Assembly (NCBI GenBank): GCA_038238115.1
Contig: JBBRYB010000046.1
Coordinates: forward strand, 1-22,185
DNA length: 22,185 nt
Reading direction: 5' to 3'
DNA from: JBBRYB01 sp038238115
Lineage (GTDB): Bacteria; Actinomycetota; Actinomycetes; Propionibacteriales; Nocardioidaceae
Part shown: positions 1 to 6,469 of the stretch, one piece after another
Numbering within the stretch: the stretch's first letter is position 1
How the letters are laid out: every line of letters begins with the position of its first letter
Position numbers and translations under genes: made by a program
The notes under the pieces: generated by a model
Databases searched by the model: none
What the model was told of the DNA's origin: nothing
What the model saw: only the letters and a program-made list of their open reading frames with translations

Positions 1-61
1 CGTGACCACCTCCGGAGGCAAGAGTGCGCAGGTCACCGCCGACCGGTACACCTACCTGTAG
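1..61 (+). CDS. 3' end of an IPT/TIG-like domain protein (partial)
   Basis: The window opens inside a plus-strand reading frame that ends in TAG at 59-61. The last residues, TTSGGKSAQVTADRYTYL, match the closing strand pattern of IPT/TIG immunoglobulin-like domains (T-x-GG-x-SA...AD-x-[FY]-TY). These domains usually occur in secreted or cell-surface actinobacterial proteins. Only about 19 residues are visible, so size and role cannot be judged. It lies outside the left attachment repeat and therefore belongs to the flank of the island, not to its cargo. Confidence 0.5.
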   Translation, partial: VTTSGGKSAQVTADRYTYL

Positions 62-125
62 CAGAGCCACCGGGCGGGTCAGCCGGTAGTAGGCGAAGTC
101 GGACTGCCAGGTCGGAGCCGGTGAC

Positions 126-141
126 TCACTCCCACTCGATG
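126..141. other. attL: left attachment site, guaA 3'-end duplication
   Basis: ACTCCCACTCGATG at 128-141 is identical to the last coding bases of guaA at 21914-21927. On the minus strand it reads as the codons for IEWE followed by TGA at 126-128; the right copy uses TAA. A tyrosine integrase starts about 100 bp inside. The two repeats are about 21.8 kb apart in direct orientation, as expected for attL and attR of an element using the 3' end of guaA. The TGA/TAA difference would mark the edge of the crossover region. Confidence 0.85.
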
Positions 142-239
142 CCGCGTCCAAGGTTCCTTGGCAACCTACTTCTGACACTCCATCGACCCTCGTAGGCTCT
201 GGTCACGGGCATCGAAGCCCGTGAGCCGGAGGAGCCAAG

Positions 240-1319
240 GTGCCGACCCAGATCAGGCTTTCGGAGGCGGTGGAGGAGTACCTTCGCTACCGCCTCGCCA
301 AGGGCATGGCACGCACCACGGTGACCAACGAGGGATACGTGCTGAGGCGCTTCGTGGCCTGGTACGGCGACCGCCAGATGCGCAGCATGAGCCCTCAGCG
401 GGTGGCCGAGTGGTTCTATGGCGAGCAGGGGCTTCGGGCCGAACACCAGACAAGGGACGGTTCTGTCCGAGCGCCGGTCCAGAACAGCACGCACAACTAC
501 TACCGCTCCAGGCTGAACACGTTCTGCATCTTCGCCCTGAAGCGTGGATGGCTCAAGACTGACCTTCTTGACGAAGTAGACATCCTCAAAGAGCCGGTGA
601 GGCTAAGACAACGACCTGACGCGGCGGGCCTCAACGACATGATCGACGCCGCGTCCTGCGATCGAGACCGAGCCTTGATCTCCACGCTCATCCACACCGC
701 GTTGCGTCGCAACGAGGTACTGAGTCTCCGGGTACGCGATGTGGATCTGGGCACTGGCTCCATCTATGTCTACATCTCGAAGTCCGCTGTTGAAGACCAC
801 ATGCCAATCACGGCGACTCTGGATCTCGAACTCCGGAGGTGGCTCCGCTCGTACGCGGTTGACCTTGGGAGACCACTCGGTCTCGACGACCACATGTTTC
901 CAGCCCGTCAGACACGTGGCTACCGCTGGCGGACCGAACCCACCGGCGAGCGAGTGCAGTACCGCGCACCAGACACCTGGGCGACGATCCGACCGATGGC
1001 ACATCCTGAACGTGTCGTGAAGGCGGCATTGGCGGCCACGGGCCGCCCCACGCTCAACGAAGGCACACACACCTTGCGACGGGCGGCGGCCCGGGCGATG
1101 TTCGATCAGTACTCGGCGAACGGCTACGACTCAGCCCTGAGGGTGGTCTCGGCGTGGTTGCACCACAAGAACTCCACCACCACGGAGAGGTACCTCGGCC
1201 TCGACGTGGAGCGCAAGCGTCGAGACGATTGGCTGCGTGGCGGAGACTTTCTCGCCCCCAGGTCCGCTGTCATCATCCCCCTCCCGTCGAGGAGAGGCAG
1301 CGCGCGCGGACGCCCTTGA
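240..1319 (+). CDS. Tyrosine site-specific recombinase (integrase)
   Basis: This is a 359-aa phage-type integrase expected to catalyse integration and excision at the guaA 3' end. The N-terminal part (about 5-105) looks like a SAM-like core-binding domain. The catalytic domain shows Arg156 in ALRRNEVLSL, Lys181 in the beta-hairpin, His277 and Arg280 in HTLRR, His309 in LHHK, and the nucleophile Tyr318 nine residues later in TTTERYLG. All catalytic positions look intact. The start is GTG, with GGAGGAGCC just upstream. It sits directly inside attL, reading inward, as element integrases usually do. Its last about 200 bp are duplicated as a remnant at 3826-4009. Fully intact, so excision competence is plausible. 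Confidence 0.95.
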   Translation: MPTQIRLSEAVEEYLRYRLAKGMARTTVTNEGYVLRRFVAWYGDRQMRSMSPQRVAEWFYGEQGLRAEHQTRDGSVRAPVQNSTHNYYRSRLNTFCIFALKRGWLKTDLLDEVDILKEPVRLRQRPDAAGLNDMIDAASCDRDRALISTLIHTALRRNEVLSLRVRDVDLGTGSIYVYISKSAVEDHMPITATLDLELRRWLRSYAVDLGRPLGLDDHMFPARQTRGYRWRTEPTGERVQYRAPDTWATIRPMAHPERVVKAALAATGRPTLNEGTHTLRRAAARAMFDQYSANGYDSALRVVSAWLHHKNSTTTERYLGLDVERKRRDDWLRGGDFLAPRSAVIIPLPSRRGSARGRP

Positions 1320-1694
1320 CCGAGCGGGCATCTACACAGCGCCAGGTAGCCACCAGGCGGCGCAGGAGCCCGTCGATGCGGCGATGGAGCAGTTGCTACG
1401 CGAGGGCTGAAATATGACGCTTCCCTTGTTGGGTGAACCGTCCCTTTGGCGCCTACCCAAAGACACGCACGAGAATCCTGCGCTTGGCCTGGTTGCTGGG
1501 ATGGAGGCCTCCAGACCGCCTTACAGACCCTCCGAGTGACTGTCTCAGGCCCTGGGTGGCCTGGTTTGATGATCGACAACCGCCGCGAAGAGCAATATCG
1601 GATGCCAAAACTTAGCGTCCGATTCGTATGTCACTGGTAGAGTCTCCACAAGAAAGGGACCAGAGACCCCCCGCATCGAGGAGGACCTCACGAC
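1320..1694. other. Intergenic region between integrase and SRA-nuclease
   Basis: No convincing gene was found here; the short open frames lack protein-like composition or ribosome sites. A 28-codon frame ending at about 1410 resembles a C-terminal tail but has no start. The right part should hold the promoter for the SRA-nuclease/CHAT pair. TAGAGT at about 1640 could be a -10 element, but no -35 at standard spacing is evident. AGGAGG precedes the ATG at 1695 by 11 nt. Confidence 0.4.
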
Positions 1695-2618
1695 ATGCCA
1701 CAACCAGACTGGGACCGGGCACCCGGTGACAAAATCCAGCGAAAGGCACTTCACGAGAAGTTCGGTGGCCGTACGCAAGGCGGAATCGGTCCGTCTAGGC
1801 AGACGCCGAACGTCTTCATTTTCACCGACCCCGTGTCGGGGGAGCAGCATGGCTACTACGACGGTTGGCAGCCAGATGGGTGCTTCCACTACACCGGGGA
1901 AGGCCAGTACGGCGACCAGCGCATGGTCTCAGGCAACCGGAGCATCCTGGACCACGAGTCTGAGGGCCGGGCGCTGCGGCTCTTCAAGGGTGCTCGGGGT
2001 GTTGTTGAGTACGTGGACGAGTTCGCCCTCGACGCGGATGAGCCGTGGTACGAAACCGATGCCCCAGAGACGGGTGGCGGACCGCTCCGCAAGGTGATCG
2101 TCTTCAAGTTTCGTCCCAGGACGACCAAGGCTTCGGCTACTACAGCAAGCAAGATCGCGGACGTGTTCAACTCCAACGAGGTGCAGCAGATTCCTGTGGA
2201 GGAGCAGCGGACGGAGCGGACCTACGTCGATCCGAGTCGCGCTCCCTACGAGGCGGAGCGGCGAGAGGCGAAACTTGTCCTGTCTCTCGCCGCGTATCTG
2301 CGTGGCAATGGTCACGAGGTTTGCCGGTTACAGATCGTGCCGAAGGGGGAGTACCGCCCTCTGTTCGCCGACCTGTACGACGTGACGGCGGACCTGTTGA
2401 TCGAGGCCAAGGGCTCGGTGACGCGTGAAGGCGTCCGGATGGCCATCGGCCAGTTGGCTGACTACTCCCGATTCCAGCCCAGCGCGAAGAAGGCGATCCT
2501 GGTGCCGTCCCGGCCTCGTCCAGACCTGGAACACCTGGCAGCCGCCGTGGGCATCGATGTGATCTGGCCCAGCGACTCTGGCTTCGAGACGACCGGTCCA
2601 ACACTGGTTTCGTCGTAG
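1695..2618 (+). CDS. SRA-like (ScoMcrA-type) domain fused to PD-(D/E)xK nuclease; predicted modification-dependent restriction enzyme
   Basis: This 307-aa protein has two parts. Residues about 10-140 (GDKIQRKALHEKFGGRTQGG, VFIFTD, HGYYDGW, FHYTGEGQ.GDQRM, GRALRLFKG, VEYVGEF-like) match the SRA-type domain of ScoMcrA, a Streptomyces Type IV restriction enzyme that reads modified DNA. Residues about 183-290 form a restriction-nuclease fold: candidate catalytic residues Asp226, Glu237 and Lys239 (IEAKGS), then a helix with GQLADY (Gln253, Tyr257). ScoMcrA itself carries an HNH nuclease; here it is replaced by PD-(D/E)xK. The predicted role is cleaving modified invading DNA. The CHAT gene follows after 9 nt with its SD overlapping this stop, so they are probably one operon. 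The modification recognised cannot be read from sequence. Confidence 0.82.
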   Translation: MPQPDWDRAPGDKIQRKALHEKFGGRTQGGIGPSRQTPNVFIFTDPVSGEQHGYYDGWQPDGCFHYTGEGQYGDQRMVSGNRSILDHESEGRALRLFKGARGVVEYVDEFALDADEPWYETDAPETGGGPLRKVIVFKFRPRTTKASATTASKIADVFNSNEVQQIPVEEQRTERTYVDPSRAPYEAERREAKLVLSLAAYLRGNGHEVCRLQIVPKGEYRPLFADLYDVTADLLIEAKGSVTREGVRMAIGQLADYSRFQPSAKKAILVPSRPRPDLEHLAAAVGIDVIWPSDSGFETTGPTLVSS

Positions 2619-2627
2619 GAGGCGATC

Positions 2628-3776
2628 ATGGCTCAAAGCGACACGTTGAAGACTGAGATCAACAGGCTAGAAACCAAGGGCGCGGGCCTCACGAGGGACC
2701 TCGCTCGTCATCAGGAGGCGGTGAATAGGGCGACGGCAGCGGCCACCAAGAAGCGCCAAGACGCCAGCCGAGCGACGGCTGAGTCGAGCCGCCGTACATC
2801 GACCGCCGCCGCCGAGCGCGAGGACAAGAAGTCCGCCGACGAGACAAAGAAGGTCGCGGAAGTGCAGAAGAAGATCGCGGACAACAACAGGGCGATCACA
2901 ACCAAGCAGACCAGCCTTGCTGGAGCCCACAAGGCGGAGCAACGCGAACGCGACCGGGAGATCGAGCGACGACGCCAACGGGAGAAGAGCCAGGGTCAGC
3001 AGCGCGACCGGGAGGACGAGCGACGACGCCAGCGCGAACGGGCACATGCTCAAGACATAGCCCGGCTATCCCGTCCACTGACTGAGGTGCGGTTCGTTCA
3101 CCCGCTCCCACCGAAGCCGGAACCGCTGCGCGTGCTGTATCTCACGGCAAATCCTCAGTCTGTTGAGACGACAACGAGGTATCCCGACGGCATGGAAGAG
3201 ACCCAGGGCGCATGGCTGCGCGTGGATTTTGAGGTTCGACAAGTCAAGGATGCCCTGAGGCGCTCGAAGTACCGCGACCTGGTCACCCTGGAACACCTTC
3301 CAGCGGCCACCAGCATGGACCTGCTGGACGGCCTGAACGAGCACCGGCCTCATGTCGTGCACTTCTCAGGTCACGCCAACTCGCTCGGGTTGCTGATGGG
3401 CGACGCGGAAGGGACCACCGTCGGAGACAGTCTCGACTTCGGCCTGCTTGCGCGTCTGCTCGGCGCGAGCGACGAGCCTCCTCGACTAGTGGTCTTGAAC
3501 GCCTGCGAGAGCCTTGCAGGAGCCGATCCGCTGCTTCATACGGTTCCCACGATCATCGCCATGTCGGGTTCGATCTACGACGCTAGCGCCGTAGTCTTCG
3601 CTGCCCGGTTCTATGCCGCCATCGCTTCTGCGCAGTCCGTGGGCACCGCCTTGGAACAGGCCAAGGTCGCCATGGCGGCAGCGTCCCTGGAGGGGTCCCA
3701 CCTGCCTGAGGTCCGCGCCCGAGACGACGTGGACCTCCAGACTCTCATACTCGTCACTCTTCCCTCCTCACCCTGA
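2628..3776 (+). CDS. Coiled-coil protein with C-terminal CHAT (caspase-like) protease domain
   Basis: This 382-aa protein has a long charged N-terminus (about 5-148) predicted to be coiled coil, rich in Lys/Arg/Glu/Ala and with a degenerate duplicated RER/ERRRQRE block at 105-140. A CHAT domain follows (about 166-378): LRVLYLTANP, then VVHFSGH with candidate catalytic His249, and LVVLNACES with candidate nucleophile Cys293, giving an intact Cys-His dyad. CHAT proteases are caspase relatives that often act as effectors in bacterial immunity. GGAGG overlaps the stop of the upstream SRA-nuclease, so translation is probably coupled. The inferred role is a protease partner or effector of that nuclease; the substrate is unknown. 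An integrase remnant begins 50 bp downstream. Confidence 0.88.
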   Translation: MAQSDTLKTEINRLETKGAGLTRDLARHQEAVNRATAAATKKRQDASRATAESSRRTSTAAAEREDKKSADETKKVAEVQKKIADNNRAITTKQTSLAGAHKAEQRERDREIERRRQREKSQGQQRDREDERRRQRERAHAQDIARLSRPLTEVRFVHPLPPKPEPLRVLYLTANPQSVETTTRYPDGMEETQGAWLRVDFEVRQVKDALRRSKYRDLVTLEHLPAATSMDLLDGLNEHRPHVVHFSGHANSLGLLMGDAEGTTVGDSLDFGLLARLLGASDEPPRLVVLNACESLAGADPLLHTVPTIIAMSGSIYDASAVVFAARFYAAIASAQSVGTALEQAKVAMAAASLEGSHLPEVRARDDVDLQTLILVTLPSSP

Positions 3777-3825
3777 GATGCCGAGCCGGCCACACTCCTA
3801 CTGGGAGTCCAGCCTGTGATCCTCG

Positions 3826-4009
3826 CGACTCGGCCCTGACGGTGGTCTCGGCGTGGTTGCATTACAAGAACTCCGCGACAAACGGGAGGTATCTCGGCCT
3901 CGACGTGGAACGCAAGCCTCGCGTTGATTGGCTACGTGGCGGAGACTTCCTCGCCCCTTGGTGCGCCACCGTCATCCCTCTCCCATCGAGGAACGGCGAG
4001 ACGGGCTGA
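3826..4009 (+). pseudogene. Remnant of a second integrase gene (last about 60 codons)
   Basis: From 3826 the DNA closely matches the 3' end of the resident integrase (1127-1319), in the same orientation and frame, ending at TGA 4007-4009. Similarity continues about 15 bp past the stop. The encoded peptide keeps VVSAWLHYKNS, the catalytic Tyr in GRYLGLD and the WLRGGDFLAP tail, but the His at the LHHK position is Tyr. There is no N-terminal part and no start codon, so it cannot be functional. It is the scar of a related integrase, and together with the intact gene it brackets the SRA-nuclease/CHAT cassette. Confidence 0.9.
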
Positions 4010-4088
4010 CGCCGTTGACCCGATGCGCTCATTCTCAGTCGATCACGAAGCGACCCTGGTTGGCGACTGGACCTCCTAGACTTCACGC

Positions 4089-4337
4089 GTGACACCCGGC
4101 GACGGCGAGCCGATTGCTCCGGAGGACGTGCACCCGGACTTCTCCCCGGAGACGCTCCAGGCGATCCGGAAGGCTCGCGCCGACACGGGTCCGACCCGCT
4201 CTGCCGACGAGGTATTCGCGGATCTGGGCATCGACCTGGAGGAGATCCGGGCTTCAAGACGCAGCCAACAGCAGACGGGGCATGATGACGCTGACGTGGG
4301 CGGAGCCCGCGCGGATGGGGTCAGCGATCCTTCATAG
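4089..4337 (+). CDS. Small acidic hypothetical protein, antitoxin-like
   Basis: This 82-aa frame starts at GTG 4089, with a TAG five codons upstream. The recognisable part is residues 14-56: DFSPETLQAIRKARADTGPT, then a stretch suggestive of EVFADLGIDLEEIRASRR. This resembles the C-terminal part of small RelB/Phd-type antitoxins, which end in a short acidic helix-forming segment. No toxin gene adjoins it. The tail after about residue 60 has poor composition and runs convergently into the gene ending at 4321, so the original stop may be lost. A shorter related segment (DFSPEVLQ) lies at about 6065. Function is not established. Confidence 0.4.
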   Translation: MTPGDGEPIAPEDVHPDFSPETLQAIRKARADTGPTRSADEVFADLGIDLEEIRASRRSQQQTGHDDADVGGARADGVSDPS

Positions 4338-4974
4338 CCTCGATAGCCTCGCCGTTCTCGGCCACAACGTCCGCCAGCGCCTCCTCGAAGGTCACCGTCA
4401 AGCCCTGGGACGAGTGATCGCCCCCCCAGCCATGCGTGGCGGCTGGGGGCTCGGCATGCTGGCCACGCAGGGTCACAGGGACTGGAAAACTTGTCGCGCC
4501 ACTGACCGAGGCCTGTTCCACCTGCCTCGGCAGATCCGGCCAGCCGATCTCCTCAGCGATCCTTCGCAGCACTGCCAGCCGGATAGAGCGATGACTCAGA
4601 AGCGCGTCGGTGGGCAACACGAAGAACCGCCATTCGTCAGTGTCGGTCGGGTCGCAGTCGTTGTCGACGCCCGTATGAAGGGCGAAGACGTGCACGTCAC
4701 TGCCGGATGCCGGGCCGACGCCGAACCTTGGTGGTGACGGTCTTGGGCTCTCCCATGCTTGCCGGAGTCCCGCTGCTTTCACTTCGATGCGTGCCCCATC
4801 GGCGGTGAGCAGGTCGTAGGGTTCCCACTCAATCCGGAGAGCCCCTTTGCAGGCGAGCGCGTGGCCGACCAGGTACTCGGCTAGATGCCCACGCACCAGG
4901 TTGCTCATCGGATTCGGGTAAGCCCATCGGAGGAAGGCGTCGTAGTCGATCCTCACTTTGGCCCCGCCGTCCAT
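4321..4974 (-). CDS. PD-(D/E)xK nuclease-like protein, 217 aa
   Basis: The ATG start is at 4974. The core signature runs from residue about 24 to 70: NLVRGHLAEYLVGHAL (conserved Glu on the first helix), then EWEPYDLLTADG (candidate Asp) and RIEVKAAG (ExK). This is the usual helix-strand-strand order of a small restriction-nuclease fold. The segment to about 150 includes a hydrophobic strand VHVFALHTG typical of these proteins. The tail from about 160 is variable. It follows the 222-aa gene on the same strand after a 34-bp gap, so the two probably share a transcript. I recognise it as an actinobacterial hypothetical family, but no specific function is known to me. Confidence 0.75.
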   Translation of the reverse strand: MDGGAKVRIDYDAFLRWAYPNPMSNLVRGHLAEYLVGHALACKGALRIEWEPYDLLTADGARIEVKAAGLRQAWESPRPSPPRFGVGPASGSDVHVFALHTGVDNDCDPTDTDEWRFFVLPTDALLSHRSIRLAVLRRIAEEIGWPDLPRQVEQASVSGATSFPVPVTLRGQHAEPPAATHGWGGDHSSQGLTVTFEEALADVVAENGEAIEAMKDR

Positions 4975-5008
4975 CCCACACGGGGGTTGGAGTGCGAGTA
5001 CTGGACTG

Positions 5009-5677
5009 TCATGGCACGGTCATCGATGGTCGGACATCTGACGTGTGGGTGAGCACCTTGACGGCGGGGTGCTGGCCAAGTCGCTCGATGGCGCGCTCCA
5101 TGGCGTGCCACGAGTATCGCTTGGTCGGGTGGTTGTCCAGGACACACGCGAACGCCAATGGTGGACGACACTTGGGGTAGGTCCGCTCGAACTCGGTAAG
5201 CAGCAGGGACAGTTTCCACACGTCGCGGGCGACCTCGGTATGGGAGAGACCGTCGCCGGTGGTGGCGGCGACTTTGAGTTCGCTGATGACGGCAAGGCGG
5301 CACAAGACATCCAGGCCTGTGGTGTCGCTATCGAGTCGCTTGCCCGAATACCGGCGCAGGTGCACCCCTGGGGACTTCGTCACCACGGCATCCAACCGGA
5401 CGTGGGAGCCGCCCACCTTCTCGCTCCACAGACGGTGATTGAAGTGCTTGTGCTTGATCCCAGGCTCTCGCGCCACCCTGTCCACGCCGAACTGGCTGAT
5501 CAGATAGTGAGCGAACCACGCCTGGTACGTCGCCTCCGGAGCCAGGTACTGTCCGCACGTCTGGGCGAAGACGCCCCAGGCCGCGACGAACTTGGCCTCC
5601 ACCGGCTCCGCTGCGGGCTCTGACCTATTCGCCATCTGAGCACCGTACAACTCGCTGACCACGCATCGGCACAACAA
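5009..5677 (-). CDS. PD-(D/E)xK nuclease-like protein, 222 aa
   Basis: The frame contains a restriction-nuclease-like core: helix ATYQAWFAHYLISQFG (about 49-64), strand VRLDAVV with candidate Asp96, strand VISELKVAATTGDG with Glu133-x-Lys135, then helix TEVARDVWKLSLLLTEFER (147-165) and LAFACVLDNH (174-183). The order of motifs fits the PD-(D/E)xK fold. The TTG start at 5677 has a good upstream GGAAGG at 6-nt spacing; ATG at 5635 (MANRSEPA) is the alternative and lacks a clear SD. It lies directly upstream of the 217-aa nuclease-like gene, same strand. A two-nuclease defence operon is plausible, but no target can be inferred. Confidence 0.72.
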   Translation of the reverse strand: MLCRCVVSELYGAQMANRSEPAAEPVEAKFVAAWGVFAQTCGQYLAPEATYQAWFAHYLISQFGVDRVAREPGIKHKHFNHRLWSEKVGGSHVRLDAVVTKSPGVHLRRYSGKRLDSDTTGLDVLCRLAVISELKVAATTGDGLSHTEVARDVWKLSLLLTEFERTYPKCRPPLAFACVLDNHPTKRYSWHAMERAIERLGQHPAVKVLTHTSDVRPSMTVP

Positions 5678-5810
5678 CCGATGCCTTCCGTTCGAGACGC
5701 TCCGCGCACCCGAGCAGCGTCAGGGCCAGTGAGAGATGTGCAAGCATGGGTGTCCAGATAACCCCGTGATGTCCAGCCCTGATGCCGATCATGAGCCATG
5801 GAGTAAACCA

Positions 5811-6063
5811 GTGACCAACCAGATCGTGGTGGTGTCATGGACCATGCGGAGGAACCCGGACGCTTGGGGTCGACTGGAGCAGATCCGCGAGCAGCACGAC
5901 GCCCAGATCGCCCTAGTCCAGGGGCCGGCCCACCGCCCAAGGGGGACTGGCGGTCATCCGGATGCAGCCGATCGCGACAAGTTCCGTCTCACGGCTCACC
6001 GCAACCGTCAGCGTCGTTTCGCCTCAGGTAGTCGTTCTGGACCCGGCACTAACCATGAAGCCC
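5811..6063 (+). pseudogene. Degraded copy 1 of an endonuclease/exonuclease/phosphatase-like gene
   Basis: From GTG 5811 the frame reads TNQIVVVSW..., NPDAWGRLEQIREQHDAQIALVQ, then LTAHRNRQRRFAS. It aligns along its length with the fragment at 10023-10307. Relative to that copy, the Asn after VSW is changed (VSWT instead of VSWN) and IQEA has become VQGP, losing the metal-ligand Glu expected in this superfamily. After RRFAS a one-base shift is needed to continue with VVLDPALT. No C-terminal half of the fold is present. It is a dead gene start, and its coordinates are approximate on the right. Confidence 0.72.
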
Positions 6064-6290
6064 ACGACTTCTCTCCGGAGGTGCTCCAGGAGTCTTCGGT
6101 CAACTGGCGGCATCGCCAGTACCGATGCGCTGCCCTGACCTTTCGAAGCCGACAGGCTTCACAGACCTTGGCACCGCGTTGGATGTAAGTAGCGAACGCT
6201 CCAAGCGAGGCACCCTCCAGCACGCGGTCTCGGAAGTGAACCGAGCCATCGGTGTCGGGCCTGGGAATACCGTCTCACCGTTCACTGCAA
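6008..6290 (-). pseudogene. Possible remnant of a small Cys/Arg-rich actinobacterial protein
   Basis: A minus-strand frame ending at 6008 reads VHFRDRVLEGASLGAFATYI, then VCEACRLRKVRAAHRYWR. The pattern of a short Gly/Tyr stretch followed by CxxCRxxxxxAxRxxR resembles small zinc-binding HGTYxxY...CxxCR proteins common in actinobacteria. It overlaps the opposite-strand phosphatase-like remnant, has no good start and sits among dead genes. This is a weak call based on composition and one motif. Confidence 0.22.
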
Positions 6291-6469
6291 AGAGCAGGCT
6301 GGCGGCTTGAGGGAGAGCGCGTTGACCTCGCCGTGGTTCTGTCACTCTGGGTCGCGCCGACGCTGAACGTCGATTTCTACACCCAGGTCCAGCAGCAGGT
6401 GGCAGCGTGCGTCGCCGTCACGCCCGGCTCCTGATGCCATCGTGAGATCCGCGACACCTGGTCCGAGAC
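6064..6469. other. Degenerate stretch upstream of the 484-aa gene
   Basis: No intact gene is visible. About 6060-6100 carries a short plus-strand segment, HDFSPEVLQ, that resembles DFSPETLQ in the antitoxin-like frame at 4089. The rest shows only short open frames. The promoter of the 484-aa gene should lie in the last 100 bp, but no clear -35/-10 pair stands out. Confidence 0.35.

Noticed and set aside
126..494. 122-aa minus-strand frame ending in GIEWE at attL
   Set aside because: Only the last few codons come from the guaA duplication; the rest is antisense to the integrase start and non-coding in composition.
1124..1579. Minus-strand frames across the integrase end and the following gap
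   Set aside because: Antisense to conserved integrase coding sequence, and no motif or ribosome site.
1433..1640. Two overlapping about 60-aa plus-strand frames in the gap after the integrase
   Set aside because: No ribosome site, unusual composition and no recognisable motif.
3862..4257. 131-aa minus-strand frame
   Set aside because: It is antisense to the integrase remnant, which has clear homology in the plus direction.
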